In this document: positions 1 to 9,584 of the stretch, piece by piece
Position numbering within the stretch: position 1 is the first letter of the stretch
How the letters are laid out: the number at the start of each line of letters is the position of its first letter
DNA from: Flavobacteriales bacterium
GTDB lineage: Bacteria; Bacteroidota; Bacteroidia; Flavobacteriales_F; PHOS-HE28
Direction of reading: 5' to 3'
Assembly (NCBI GenBank): GCA_016788295.1
Contig: JAEUSY010000016.1
Location: 25,800-89,799 of the forward strand
Length of the DNA: 64,000 nt
Program-made: the position numbers and the translations under genes
Notes under the pieces: model-generated
Told to the model about the DNA's origin: nothing
Databases searched by the model: none
The model's input: the letters and a program-made list of their open reading frames with translations, nothing else

Positions 1-2
1 TG

Positions 3-1382
3 GTGGAGACCAAGGTGTATCAGCGTCCCGGCGTTGGTCCTTACGTGGACGTGAACATGGCCCTGCTGGGCGGCACGGCCGTGATGAAGCCCAACGAGCG
101 CGGTTTCAACCAGGCCCGCGTGGAGGTGATCACCATTGTTGAACAGGAAGGCACCATCAAGGCCTTTTCAAAAACGCTCGTGCTTGGTCAGGAGCGTACT
201 GACAGTTTAGCCACCGATATCATTCACCAGGAAGCCTTCGACCTGGCGCCCGGGGCCTACACGCTTGCCATTGAACTGCGCGACCAGAACAGCACCGACA
301 CCACGGCCACACGGTTCAATAAACCACTGGCCGTTGGTGAACTCCCGGCCGGGCTTGATATCTCGGAGATCCTGCTTGCTGAGCGCATCGAAAAAGCCGA
401 CAATGGCGAGCGGAGCAAATACGGTTACGCGCCAGTACCGCTGCTCACCGATTACCTGCCTTCCAGCATCGGTTCGCTGGAGTTCTATGCGGAGGTGTAC
501 AACAGCGACCGCTACTTCGGTACGGACAGCGCTTACCTGCTCACCTACCAGTTGGAGAGCTTCGAGAAACGCACGGTGGTGGGTGCCTTCAAGCGCAATA
601 TCCGAAGTAAGGGCCGTCCAGTGGAACCAGTGATCGCCGCGTTCGACATCGGTTCGCTGCCATCGGGCAACTATGTGGTCGCCATTGAGGTGCGTGACCG
701 CACAGGCATTCTATTGGCCCGTCGCGAGCAAATGGTGCAGCGCAACAACCCGGTATCCTTTGCTTACGACATGCAGGCCATGCAGAAGATGGACCTGAGC
801 CACACATTCGCCGGGGCCTTCAACGACCGCGACTCACTGGCGCAGCATATCCACAGCATGCGTCCCATTGCCGACCCGCTGGAGCGGAAGATCATAGACG
901 ACCGCTGGAAAGACCGTGACATGGACCAGATGCGCCGCTTCTTCTACAGCTTCTGGGCCAACCGGAGCGCCGATCCCGAAAAGGCCTGGCTGGAATACCG
1001 TGCACAGGTGATCAAGGTGAACAAACTCTTTGGTTGCCGTAACAAACAAGGCTATGAGACCGACCGAGGCTACGTGTACCTGAAATACGGCGCACCGAAC
1101 ACCATGATGGACCGCTTCAACGAAATGGGCACCATTCCTTATTCCATCTGGCATTACTACCGCGTTGGCCCGTATAGCGACCGTCGTTTCGTATTCTATC
1201 TGCCCGATCTGGTGACCAATTGCTTCGACATGCTTCACAGCGACATGCCTGGTGAAGTGCAGAATCCACAGTGGAACCAGATCCTCCACTCGCGCACCAC
1301 ACCAGTGATGGGCGTGCAGACCAAGGACCCCAACACCATAGAGAGCGACCGGGTGCGCGACTTCTACAACAACCCACGCTGA
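3..1382 (+). CDS. GWxTD domain-containing protein (5' partial)
   Basis: The reading frame is open from the left edge, so the true start and any signal peptide lie outside the window; the GTG at position 3 is only the first possible start codon. The C-terminal third carries a GWxTD-type domain: a charged helical stretch with a YSFWANR segment (about residue 312), then RGYVYLKYGAPN and a WHYY segment near residues 355-395. This family is seen almost only in Bacteroidota and Acidobacteria and its biochemical role is unknown; the upstream half looks like beta-sandwich repeats. It is followed 34 bp later by a glycosyltransferase on the same strand. I am confident of the family and not of any function. 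Confidence 0.85.
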   Translation: METKVYQRPGVGPYVDVNMALLGGTAVMKPNERGFNQARVEVITIVEQEGTIKAFSKTLVLGQERTDSLATDIIHQEAFDLAPGAYTLAIELRDQNSTDTTATRFNKPLAVGELPAGLDISEILLAERIEKADNGERSKYGYAPVPLLTDYLPSSIGSLEFYAEVYNSDRYFGTDSAYLLTYQLESFEKRTVVGAFKRNIRSKGRPVEPVIAAFDIGSLPSGNYVVAIEVRDRTGILLARREQMVQRNNPVSFAYDMQAMQKMDLSHTFAGAFNDRDSLAQHIHSMRPIADPLERKIIDDRWKDRDMDQMRRFFYSFWANRSADPEKAWLEYRAQVIKVNKLFGCRNKQGYETDRGYVYLKYGAPNTMMDRFNEMGTIPYSIWHYYRVGPYSDRRFVFYLPDLVTNCFDMLHSDMPGEVQNPQWNQILHSRTTPVMGVQTKDPNTIESDRVRDFYNNPR

Positions 1383-1416
1383 TCGGAACCGTGCATCTTT
1401 GCGCCTTCCCGAAGGC

Positions 1417-2460
1417 ATGCGCACGGCGGTGGTCATACTCAACTGGAACGGCAGACATTGGCTGCAGCGTTTCCTGCCCGATGTGCTGGCCCATTCGGCA
1501 GGTGCCGAGATCGTGGTGGCCGACAATGGCAGCACCGATGGCTCGCTGACGTGGCTTGCGGAACACTACCCGACCGTAACGCCGCTAGACCTGGGCCGCA
1601 ACCACGGCTTCGCGGGCGGCTACAACGAAGCCCTGAAACAGGTGAACGCGGAACGCTACCTGCTGCTCAATTCCGATGTGGCGGTCTCAGCGGGATGGCT
1701 TGATCACCTGAACGCCTACCTGGACCAACACCCGGAGATGGCCGCCTGCCAACCGAAGGTACTGGACCACGCGCGCCCCGATCACTTCGAGCATGCCGGT
1801 GCCGCCGGGGGGTACATCGATCGCAACGGCTACCCGTTCTGCCGTGGACGCATCTTTGAGATCACCGAAACGGATTCAGGACAGTACGACGATGCACGCG
1901 AGGTCTTCTGGGCCACGGGGGCCTGCATGTTGATCAGGTCGGAAGCATTCCACAGCGCAGGCGGTTTCGATGCCGACCTGTTCGCGCACATGGAAGAGAT
2001 CGACCTGTGCTGGCGCTTGCGCAGACAGGGCTGGACCATTGGCTACACACCGACCGCTGTGGTACACCACGTGGGTGGCGGCTCGCTGGGCTACGGCAGT
2101 CCGCGCAAGACCTACCTCAACTTCCGCAACAGCCTGATCGTGCTTACGCGCAACCTCAACGTGCCTTTCTGGTGGGTGCAGGTGCTACGCCGCCTGGTGC
2201 TTGATGGTGCCGCTGCGGCCAAGTTCCTACTGGAAGGACATGGCCGCCACACCTGGCAGGTGGCCCGGGCGCATTGGCACTTCTTCGCCATGCTTCCCAA
2301 AGTGATCAGGCAACGGCGCGAGCTCATGCGCACCGAGCGCACACCAACGCTCACCGGCCTCTACCACCGCAGCGTGGCCTACGACCGGTTCATTCTGGGC
2401 TGGAAACAGTTCGGTCAGTTGGACTCCGAGGCCTTCGAGCCCGCCAAGGCGAGCAAGTGA
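1417..2460 (+). CDS. Glycosyltransferase family 2 (WbbL/rhamnosyltransferase-like)
   Basis: This 347-residue cytosolic or membrane-associated inverting glycosyltransferase has the GT-A opening VVILNWNG, the nucleotide-sugar contact VVADNGSTDGS, the LLNSDV (DxD-type) metal site and a late FAHMEEIDLCWR acceptor-loop motif typical of WbbL-like rhamnosyl or related transferases. I chose ATG 1417 because the product then starts directly at the first beta strand; a TTG at 1399 would add six residues. A near-consensus -7 box (CATCTTTG) ends 14 bp upstream. The last 46 bp overlap the 3' end of the convergent aroQ. The sugar donor cannot be told from sequence. Confidence 0.9.
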   Translation: MRTAVVILNWNGRHWLQRFLPDVLAHSAGAEIVVADNGSTDGSLTWLAEHYPTVTPLDLGRNHGFAGGYNEALKQVNAERYLLLNSDVAVSAGWLDHLNAYLDQHPEMAACQPKVLDHARPDHFEHAGAAGGYIDRNGYPFCRGRIFEITETDSGQYDDAREVFWATGACMLIRSEAFHSAGGFDADLFAHMEEIDLCWRLRRQGWTIGYTPTAVVHHVGGGSLGYGSPRKTYLNFRNSLIVLTRNLNVPFWWVQVLRRLVLDGAAAAKFLLEGHGRHTWQVARAHWHFFAMLPKVIRQRRELMRTERTPTLTGLYHRSVAYDRFILGWKQFGQLDSEAFEPAKASK

Positions 2461-2864
2461 AGGATGGCCAGCCGGTAGCCATCGGCCCCCAGGCCCATAA
2501 TGGAACCTTTGCACACACTGCCGGTCAATGAGACATGCCGGAACGGTTCCCGCGCCAGCAGGTTGGTGATGTGCACCTCCACCACCGGCACCTTGATGGC
2601 CGCAATGGCATCGCGCACCGCCACCGAGGTGTGCGTGTAGCCACCAGCGTTCAGCACCACGCCATCGTACTGCCCTTCGGCCTGTTGCAAGGCCTCCACC
2701 AGTTCACCTTCGAGGTTGCTCTGCAGATGGTGGAGTTCCACTTCTGGTATGGCCTGCCGCCAATCCTCCAGGTGCTCCTCCATGGTGTGTTCGCCGTACA
2801 GAGCCCGTTCCCGCGTGCCCAAAAGGTTCAGGTTCGGACCGTTGAGAATGAGGATGCGTGGCAT
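2415..2864 (-). CDS. aroQ: Type II 3-dehydroquinate dehydratase
   Basis: This enzyme dehydrates 3-dehydroquinate to 3-dehydroshikimate, the third step of the shikimate pathway, as a cytosolic dodecamer. The 149-residue length matches the family. The N-terminus ILNGPNLNLLGTRE and the catalytic tyrosine in ALYGEHT (Y23) are intact, as are NAGGYTHTS, the VEVHITN histidine segment and the C-terminal GLGADGYRLA. ATG 2864 is chosen because family members begin with this NGPNLNLLG strand; longer versions of the frame run into the upstream intergenic DNA. It converges on the glycosyltransferase (46-bp overlap) and is divergent from xerD. Confidence 0.96.
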   Translation of the reverse strand: MPRILILNGPNLNLLGTRERALYGEHTMEEHLEDWRQAIPEVELHHLQSNLEGELVEALQQAEGQYDGVVLNAGGYTHTSVAVRDAIAAIKVPVVEVHITNLLAREPFRHVSLTGSVCKGSIMGLGADGYRLAILHLLALAGSKASESN

Positions 2865-2992
2865 GGTTGGTAGGGATGGGAATGCGAAGGTCGGAACAAT
2901 GCACCGCCCGTTATACCGATTCACGATCCACCGTGCAGAACAAGCGCCAGCAGCGGCCTGTTGGCGCGGCACCGGTGGGCAACCTTCGTGGC

Positions 2993-3904
2993 ATGACCTG
3001 GAACGCGGCCCTGGCAGACCTGCGCATACACCTGAAGCTGGAGCGCTCGCTGAGCCCGCGTTCCGTGGAGGCGTACCTGCGCGATCTCAGCAAGCTGCAG
3101 GCCTATGCCGAAGGGCTCACCCCCCCCCTGGGCCCGGTGGACCTGGGACTTGAGGACCTGCAGGCCTTTGTGACGGCTACGGCGAAACAAGGCCTCGCCC
3201 CCACCAGCCAGGCACGGTTGCTCAGTGCCGTACGAGGCTTTTACCGCCACCTGCTGCGTGAGAAAGTGGTGCGCGAAGACCCGAGCGAACTGATCGAAAG
3301 CCCGCGCACCGGCCGCTACCTGCCCACTTTCCTTACCGTGGAAGAGATCGACAACATGGTGCGCGCCATCGACATGAGCAAGCCCATGGCCCACCGCGAC
3401 CGCGCCATGATCGAAACGCTGTACGGTTGCGGATTGCGGGTGAGCGAGCTATGCTCCCTGCGGCGCAGTTGGCTGCATTTCTCAGAAGGCTATATCCGCG
3501 TGGTGGGCAAGGGCGATAAGGAACGCCTGGTACCCATCGGCCCCGAGGCCATGCGGCAGATGGACCGTTACATGAGCGACGAACGTGTGCATCTACCCTT
3601 GAGACAGAAGGCCGAGGACATCGTGTTCCTTAATCAGCGCGGTGGACCATTGTCGCGCGTCAGTGTGTTCAACCTGGTGAAGGAACTGGCCGTGCGCGCA
3701 GGCATCCACAAGACCATCAGTCCGCACACCTTCAGGCATTCGTTCGCCACGCACCTGGTGGAGGGCGGCGCCGATCTGCGTGCAGTGCAGGAAATGCTCG
3801 GTCACGCCAGCATCACCACCACCGAGATCTACACGCATTTGGACCGCGAGTACCTGCGGAGCAATATCCTACAGTTCCATCCGCGGGCAAAGGCCAGGGC
3901 CTGA
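2993..3904 (+). CDS. xerD: Site-specific tyrosine recombinase XerD
   Basis: This 303-residue tyrosine recombinase resolves chromosome dimers at dif together with a XerC partner. The N-terminal SAM-like DNA-binding domain (residues 1-100, with SVEAYLRDL) precedes the catalytic domain, where all the active residues are visible: R149 in GLRVSEL, a lysine near GKGDKER, H245 and R248 in HTFRHSF, H271 in LGHAS and the nucleophile Y280 in IYTHL. ATG 2993 gives the normal family length. Position next to aroQ and a GWxTD gene fits a housekeeping Xer protein and not a phage integrase; there is no adjacent tRNA or att duplication. Confidence 0.95.
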   Translation: MTWNAALADLRIHLKLERSLSPRSVEAYLRDLSKLQAYAEGLTPPLGPVDLGLEDLQAFVTATAKQGLAPTSQARLLSAVRGFYRHLLREKVVREDPSELIESPRTGRYLPTFLTVEEIDNMVRAIDMSKPMAHRDRAMIETLYGCGLRVSELCSLRRSWLHFSEGYIRVVGKGDKERLVPIGPEAMRQMDRYMSDERVHLPLRQKAEDIVFLNQRGGPLSRVSVFNLVKELAVRAGIHKTISPHTFRHSFATHLVEGGADLRAVQEMLGHASITTTEIYTHLDREYLRSNILQFHPRAKARA

Positions 3905-3909
3905 TCGGC

Positions 3910-5544
3910 TCAGCGCACTACCGGCAGTAACTGGCGCGAAATGGCACGGCCGCGCACATCCGTGACCAGCACCACATACATGCCACCGGGCATGCGGTCC
4001 AGATCAAGGGAGAGGCTGGTGGATGTCCATGGTGAAATGCTCAGCCTACGACCGTCCATGTCCAGCAACTGCACCGTCCACAGGCCTTGTTCGCTCTGCG
4101 CGCGCACCAGCGTGAGCTGTTCGCGGGCCGGCACCGGCATCATGTGCACAGCCTCCGCGGCTAGTTCAGATAACCCAGTGGTGAGATAGAGGTAGGGCTC
4201 CGAGGTGCCGGTGCAGCCACTGCCGTAGGTTGTTTGCACGGTGTAGAAGCCCGATGCGAAGGCCGAGATGGTGGCACTGTTCGCATTGGGGATGGGATCA
4301 CCATTGAAGAACCACTCATAGGAATCGGCCGCAGTGCTGGTGAGGTCTGCGCCATCGGCAGTGATCACCGGCGGAGGTAGTGGACAGCGGTCCTTCAGTT
4401 TGTAAACCCGCTGATTGGACCGACTTACCAGAAAGATCTCGCCTTCGTGGTTCACCGAGATGTCTGAAATGCTGATGAGGCCGCTGACCAACACGAGCGA
4501 ATCCACCCAGCCACCGAGCCCATCGGGTTCAATGGTACGGATGTCGCCATTGCAGAAATCGGAGTAGAAGAGCTTTCCCACCATGCGCGGGTAGCGTGTT
4601 CCGCGGTAGACCTCGCCGGCCATGATCGCGCACGAGTTGCCTCCGTTCACGAAGTGGGCGTAGGCGCGCAGCGGGTCCACAAGTACATCCTCCGGGGCGC
4701 AGCGATCCGGCAGGAAGGGAGCGAAGCCTTCGTAGCAGCTCCAGCCAAAGTTGGGCGCCGTGTTCATGTTGCCCGGCCAGAAGTCCAGCTCTTCCCAGAA
4801 CTCCTGCCCCACATCACCGATCCACAGGTCGTTGTTCTGCGGGTCCAGTGCAATGCGGTACGGGTTGCGCAGGCCGTAGGCCCAGATCTCGGGGCGCCGT
4901 CCTTCGGTGTCGTTCACGAAAGGGTTGTCCGGTGGAATGGAATAGGTACTGTCCGGCTCTGGCTTGATGCGAAGGATAGTGCCGAACAAGTTGGTGGCGT
5001 CCTGACCGTAGTCGTTCGGATCGCTGGCATCGCCGCCGTCGCCCAGTGCTATGTAGAGGTAACCATCGGTGCCGAACTCCAGGTCGCCGCCCTTATGGAT
5101 GGTGCCCGGTTGTGGCAGCTCCAGCAGGATCTCTTCGCTGTTGTTAACGGCAACATTGGGATCGGCCGATACACTGAACCGCGAAATACGCGTAGTGCCA
5201 TTGGCACCTACATTGGCCGTGTAGTTCAAGTAGAAGTAGCCATTGTTGGCATAATCGGGATCGAAGGCCATGCCGATCAGGCCTCGCTCGCCGCTAAAAA
5301 TGACCCGGTTCCCAATGTTCAGGAAGGGGGTGGGCAGCACGGTCATGCTGTCCGTAATAATGCTGATGATCCCTCCCTGCCGTGCCACGAACAGGCGCTG
5401 GTCGCCACAGCTGGCAATGGTGGTGGCGTGTTGCATGCCAGTGGCCCACTGCACCAGCTCCAACTGGAGCGGCGCCTGGGCCTTGGCGTTGAATGCGTAA
5501 GAAAGCGGGAAAACGAGCAGGAAGGCTGAAAGCGAACGGTACAC
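3910..5544 (-). CDS. Secreted PQQ-dependent sugar dehydrogenase-like protein with T9SS tail
   Basis: A 544-residue exported protein. A signal peptide (residues 1-23, ending KAQA) leads into a six-bladed beta-propeller of the glucose/sorbosone dehydrogenase family, with LFVARQGG, IGMAFDPDY, ALGDGGDA and the EIWAYGLRNPYR blade motif that typifies soluble quinoprotein dehydrogenases. An Ig-like stretch and a T9SS type-A sorting domain (PVPAREQL to SRQLLPVVR) close the protein. It would oxidise sugars or aldoses in the periplasm or on the surface if PQQ is supplied; no PQQ genes are in the window. The start codon is GTG. A well-spaced promoter lies just upstream. Confidence 0.88.
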   Translation of the reverse strand: MYRSLSAFLLVFPLSYAFNAKAQAPLQLELVQWATGMQHATTIASCGDQRLFVARQGGIISIITDSMTVLPTPFLNIGNRVIFSGERGLIGMAFDPDYANNGYFYLNYTANVGANGTTRISRFSVSADPNVAVNNSEEILLELPQPGTIHKGGDLEFGTDGYLYIALGDGGDASDPNDYGQDATNLFGTILRIKPEPDSTYSIPPDNPFVNDTEGRRPEIWAYGLRNPYRIALDPQNNDLWIGDVGQEFWEELDFWPGNMNTAPNFGWSCYEGFAPFLPDRCAPEDVLVDPLRAYAHFVNGGNSCAIMAGEVYRGTRYPRMVGKLFYSDFCNGDIRTIEPDGLGGWVDSLVLVSGLISISDISVNHEGEIFLVSRSNQRVYKLKDRCPLPPPVITADGADLTSTAADSYEWFFNGDPIPNANSATISAFASGFYTVQTTYGSGCTGTSEPYLYLTTGLSELAAEAVHMMPVPAREQLTLVRAQSEQGLWTVQLLDMDGRRLSISPWTSTSLSLDLDRMPGGMYVVLVTDVRGRAISRQLLPVVR

Positions 5545-5562
5545 AGCGGACTTTTAATGGGA

Positions 5563-5590
5563 CAAAGGTAAGTCCGTGGCAGGCGAACAA
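5563..5590 (-). promoter_or_regulatory. Bacteroidota-type promoter of the PQQ-dehydrogenase-like gene
   Basis: On the minus strand, TTG at 5590-5588 is followed by 17 nt and then TACCTTTG (5570-5563), an exact match to the Bacteroidota -7 consensus TAnnTTTG with a usable -33 TTG. The box ends 18 nt before the GTG start at 5544. Confidence 0.6.
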
Positions 5591-5593
5591 GCC

Positions 5594-6340
5594 TTATTGC
5601 ACCACCACCCGGCGTACGGCGCCCGAGTAGGTTCCGGCTGCCTGCAGGGTACCCGTTACCGGTCGGCCCAGCACATCGTAGGTAATGCCCTGTGCATCGG
5701 TGGCCACAGGGCCGCGCTCAATAATGCCCACGGCACTGCCACCTGTTGCCGGAGAGGCCACCACGCGCACATCATCCAGCACCCAACTTCCGGTGAGGTC
5801 ACCGCCGTAGGGGATCAGTTCCAGTTGGAACGTGGCGAATTGCATTCCTGCGGGAATGGTGATCGTCCCCACATTGGTCAAGATGGTCTCGCCCAGGTCA
5901 TACGTGATCGCCACATCAGCTAGGTCCATCATTGGAGCGCTCACATCATTGGTCCAGCGGATCTGAAGGCGCACAGGACCGCTGTACGATGCATGCCGGA
6001 TGACGATACTGTCTATACGCATGTCGGTCGTACCAATGCCACTAACGAGCACGCGTTTAGAGGCATCGGGTTGCAGCCCCCAACCACTGGCGAAAACAGC
6101 ATTATTGCCCAGCGACAGGGGGTACGGACATACATCCACGCCCAACCAGGCCACATTGGTACCAAAGAAACCTGGTTGTACCTGATCCGGAACGTTGCAC
6201 GCCGAACAGCCATCAATGCAATTAAGCATGCTGGCACAAACCGCATTGGGCCACGAGTAGTGGATCACCTGGGTCTGTGCTGCTGCGGGGAACAGGGCAC
6301 TGAGTGCGAACAGGATGGAAAGTGAGTGCTTGAACATCAT
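5594..6340 (-). CDS. Secreted protein, probable T9SS substrate
   Basis: This 248-residue product begins with a clear signal peptide (MFKHSLSILFALSALFPAAAQ). A cysteine-rich stretch follows (CASMLNCIDGCSACNV, about residues 36-52), then a beta-rich middle resembling jelly-roll or carbohydrate-binding folds with RLQIRWTND and GSWVLDDVRV. The C-terminus (YDVLGRPVTG ... VRRVVVQ) looks like a shortened T9SS type-A sorting domain. I do not recognise a named family. It lies between two other exported proteins on the same strand and has its own 50-bp upstream gap, so it may be a separate unit. An ATG one codon upstream is equally possible. Confidence 0.7.
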   Translation of the reverse strand: MMFKHSLSILFALSALFPAAAQTQVIHYSWPNAVCASMLNCIDGCSACNVPDQVQPGFFGTNVAWLGVDVCPYPLSLGNNAVFASGWGLQPDASKRVLVSGIGTTDMRIDSIVIRHASYSGPVRLQIRWTNDVSAPMMDLADVAITYDLGETILTNVGTITIPAGMQFATFQLELIPYGGDLTGSWVLDDVRVVASPATGGSAVGIIERGPVATDAQGITYDVLGRPVTGTLQAAGTYSGAVRRVVVQ

Positions 6341-6560
6341 GACCTGGCATTGCTGAACTGGCGGTTTTGCCCGTTCGCGGCCTTGTTACGATCATTCAGC
6401 CCTCAGGTTGCATTTCATCCAGAAAAAGTGCCGGTTCCACTTCAGGTCACGTCCATTCATCGAAAGGAACGGATCGTTCCACCCAGTCTCCAGCCGGATG
6501 TCATCGCCCATTATCTGCCTATGGACCTGGCCCATGATATGGAAGACCATCCCCCCTCGC

Positions 6561-9002
6561 TCAGCGCACCAGCTCGAACCGCTCGGTGCCCAACAGATCA
6601 CCTGTGGTGGTGGTGGCACGCAGCAGGTAGCTGCCCGCACGCAATTGACCCAGGTCCACTGAGGTGGTAAAGGCACCTGTACCTGCACGCACTTCTCGCT
6701 GCACCACCCGGCCATCCACGGTCACCACGTCGAAGATCACGTTGGTGGATGAGGGTACTTCGGCACTGATGTTCAACAGGCCGCTGGTGGGCACTGGATG
6801 CAGGCGCATCGGTGCGGGAGCATCATCACCCAGGTCCGAAATGCCCACTTGGGCCGTGCTCTTCGCAAAGGCATACTGCCCCTTGCGCAGGTTGTTCATG
6901 GTGATGTAGCCCGTTCCATTGGTGAGTATGCCCGCGTTCACCACTTGATCGGCGTACACGCTCCACGTGCTGTCCGGATGTGGGCGATACACCACGAGCA
7001 GGCCGGCCTCGTTACCGGCGATCAACGCGTTGTCCAATTGGTTGGCGCCATTGCCGTAGTAATACAGGCGGCCACGCAGCACGGTGCCTTCGGGCCACAG
7101 GCCGTCCACGTTCCAGTAGTGCGTGTTGCTCATGGTGATGATATCCGCCGCAACAGGCTCCTGGTCCGGTGCCGACCACATATGGTCCACACGCACGAAA
7201 GTGCTGTCCACCAGCACATCACCATAGAGGCGGAAGTCCACATAGGGCAGAATGTTGTCGAAGTTCACGTTCGGCACAATGGTGATCTCGTGGTCCATGC
7301 GGCTCTGGTTGAGACGGGCATAGCGGTTCAGCGCGGCCATCACCGGTTGGAAGGGGGCGGTCACCGTGGCGGTGCTCACCTCCCCGCCCACCATAATGCG
7401 CTCATCGTGCGTGGAGCCATCGGCAGCGAACAACGTTAGGTCAATGGGCACGGTCTGATGATACTGTTCGGTGCCGTAAAGCTTCTGGCCAATGGTCAGG
7501 TCAACGGTCCAGGTGGCGCCCTGCTGAGTGCTCGCCATGTTGCGCACCTCGAAGGCCGCATAGCCGGGGGCGAACACCCAGGCATCGAAGAACGGGTCCA
7601 GGTCCTGGCCGCTCACCGCCTCGAGAGCATCCTTGAAGCCCACCGCCGTTATGGCCGTTTCAGCATACTGCACCTGCACATCGCGCATGGCCTGACGGAA
7701 GGCCTCATCGCCCATGTAACCGCGCAGGTTGTGCATCACTGCAGCGCCCTTGTAGTAGGTGTGCGTACCGTAAATGTGCGGGTCGGGCATGGGCGAAAGC
7801 GGCTGGAACCCATCGTCGTTCACGTGCGCTTGTTTCAGGATGTAGAGCGTGTTGTCCTTCACGGTGCGCATCATGGCCGCAGCTCCGCCGATCCACTCTT
7901 CCACCAAGTGTCCGCTGTACTCCGCCGGACCCTCCTTCAACCACATATCGTTGTGCACGAAGGGCGAAATGTGGTCGCCCCACCAGTGATGGCCCAGTTC
8001 GTGGGCAAGCAGTCCGCGGTTGCTGCCCACGCTCTGCCCCGTCATGAACTGCGGGTAGGCGATGTTCGTAGCGATCTCCAGCGCGCCATCAGTGGTGAGC
8101 ACATAGCCCACCCGGTCGTAGGGGTACGGACCGTACCAATGCTCGCAGGCATCAATGGTGGCGGGTAGGTCCACAAAACGGGTCACCATCGCGTTCAGAT
8201 TGGCGGGCTTGGCGTTCAACTTCACCGGAATATCGCCGTTCGCACCCGTGTGCGTGTATTCCTCCTGGGCATAGTCCGCCACGGCCACAGCACTGATGTA
8301 TGTGGGTATGGGTTGCGGAAGGTGGTAACTGCGCACCACCGTATCGCCATCCAGCTGAACCTCGCCCAGGAAATCACCTTGTCCGTGGAAGCGATAGGTG
8401 CCGGCGCTCTTCACATGGTAGGTGTAGGTGGCCCGTTCCACAAAGCTGTCAAAGCAGGGGTACCACACTTTCCCGAAGTTGGGCGGTATGGTACTGATGC
8501 CGATGCCAAGGTTGTACATATAGTTGCTCGCGAAATAGAATCCGCCCCATTCGGGATCGCGGTGCGGCACCCCTTGGTAGTACACCGCCAGGCTGTCCTC
8601 TTCCCCTTCGCCCATGACCGCGGGAAGTTGCACGCGCAGGAACGCACCGTCATAGGCAAAGTCCACCGGACTGCCCTGGTGCAGCACGGAATCAACCGTG
8701 AGGTCGAACAGGTCGAAGGTGATACCAGCGAGGTCGGGCATTAATGCACGGAAGTGCACCGTGGTGGCACCCTTCAGAAGCTGTGCGTTGTAGTTCGTCA
8801 GGTCCAGGCTGATGTCGTAATGGAGAATATCGAAGGTGTCGCTGCGGGCTATGGTCTCTTCGATCTGCGTGCGATCGGCCGCAGTGGCCACCGGGTGCGG
8901 GTGGTATCCCTGGCGGAAGTAGTGGCAACCATACGGATTGGGCTGGGCCATTGCGGTGCAGACCGCGACGAGGGCCACAAGGGATACGGAAGTGCGCGAC
9001 AT
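6561..9002 (-). CDS. Secreted M1-family zinc aminopeptidase with T9SS tail
   Basis: This 813-residue exported gluzincin peptidase would trim N-terminal residues from peptides outside the cell. A signal peptide (residues 1-19) leads to the M1 N-terminal saddle domain; the zinc site HELGHHWWGD sits at residues 334-343, with the third ligand E eighteen residues after the second histidine in WLKEGPAEY. Upstream, TTDGALEIATNI replaces the usual GAMEN exopeptidase loop, so substrate choice may differ. The C-terminal 80 residues (HPVPTSGLLNI to ERFELVR) form a T9SS type-A sorting domain, indicating outer-membrane translocation. It stands alone between short intergenic regions. Confidence 0.92.
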   Translation of the reverse strand: MSRTSVSLVALVAVCTAMAQPNPYGCHYFRQGYHPHPVATAADRTQIEETIARSDTFDILHYDISLDLTNYNAQLLKGATTVHFRALMPDLAGITFDLFDLTVDSVLHQGSPVDFAYDGAFLRVQLPAVMGEGEEDSLAVYYQGVPHRDPEWGGFYFASNYMYNLGIGISTIPPNFGKVWYPCFDSFVERATYTYHVKSAGTYRFHGQGDFLGEVQLDGDTVVRSYHLPQPIPTYISAVAVADYAQEEYTHTGANGDIPVKLNAKPANLNAMVTRFVDLPATIDACEHWYGPYPYDRVGYVLTTDGALEIATNIAYPQFMTGQSVGSNRGLLAHELGHHWWGDHISPFVHNDMWLKEGPAEYSGHLVEEWIGGAAAMMRTVKDNTLYILKQAHVNDDGFQPLSPMPDPHIYGTHTYYKGAAVMHNLRGYMGDEAFRQAMRDVQVQYAETAITAVGFKDALEAVSGQDLDPFFDAWVFAPGYAAFEVRNMASTQQGATWTVDLTIGQKLYGTEQYHQTVPIDLTLFAADGSTHDERIMVGGEVSTATVTAPFQPVMAALNRYARLNQSRMDHEITIVPNVNFDNILPYVDFRLYGDVLVDSTFVRVDHMWSAPDQEPVAADIITMSNTHYWNVDGLWPEGTVLRGRLYYYGNGANQLDNALIAGNEAGLLVVYRPHPDSTWSVYADQVVNAGILTNGTGYITMNNLRKGQYAFAKSTAQVGISDLGDDAPAPMRLHPVPTSGLLNISAEVPSSTNVIFDVVTVDGRVVQREVRAGTGAFTTSVDLGQLRAGSYLLRATTTTGDLLGTERFELVR

Positions 9003-9192
9003 GCCGGAGAGTAATGCTTGTGAGGTGGTGAAGTTAGTGCGGCGAGGTGACGCTTAGCTGCGGGATCTGGTCACGGCACTGAATTGGGGCCGTTGGAACT
9101 GGACTGAATGGAAGATCGTTCCACAGGGTAAGGGATCATCATGGGCCATTATGGATATCGAGGGTTCCTGCCTTCGCCCGAACTTCGCCGTT

Positions 9193-9546
9193 ATGCCCCT
9201 CGAAACGATCGCTCACAACTGGTTCGCCGCATTCAACGCCCACGACCTGGAAGCCCTGCTGGCCCTCTATGCCGAAAACGCCGAACACTACAGTCCCAAG
9301 TTGAAACTGCGCCATCCCGAGACCGATGGCCTTGTAAGTGGCAAAGCAGCCCTACGCGCTTGGTGGGCAGACTCCTTCGAGCGCCTTCCGAGCCTGCGTT
9401 ATAAGGTGTGGAACTTGGTATCCGGGACGGACACGGTGTTCATGGAATACACGCGCCATGTGGATGGCGAGGACGACCTGCGCGTGGGCGAAGTGCTGGT
9501 GGTCCGCGATGGGCAGATCGTGGCAAGTCGCGTGTACCACGGGTAG
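9193..9546 (+). CDS. SnoaL/NTF2-like family protein
   Basis: A 117-residue cytosolic protein with the NTF2-like (SnoaL) alpha+beta cone fold: an amphipathic opening helix (IAHNWFAAFNAHDLEALLALY), a YHSP-like AEHYSPK loop, a WWADSF helix and the closing strand DGQIVASRVYHG. Members include ketosteroid-isomerase-type enzymes and many uncharacterised proteins, so no reaction is assigned. ATG 9193 is chosen because family members start directly before this first helix; an in-frame ATG at 9151 would add 14 residues without matching character. The next gene starts 38 bp downstream on the same strand. Confidence 0.8.
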   Translation: MPLETIAHNWFAAFNAHDLEALLALYAENAEHYSPKLKLRHPETDGLVSGKAALRAWWADSFERLPSLRYKVWNLVSGTDTVFMEYTRHVDGEDDLRVGEVLVVRDGQIVASRVYHG

Positions 9547-9584
9547 GTGCTTGGGTTATCTTCGGAACCCATTGTCTTTTGCCC

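Noticed and set aside
4654..5529. 291-codon open frame opposite the PQQ-dehydrogenase-like gene
   Set aside because: It mirrors the real gene's high-GC antisense frame and has no domain or signal peptide; long antisense frames recur opposite several genes here.
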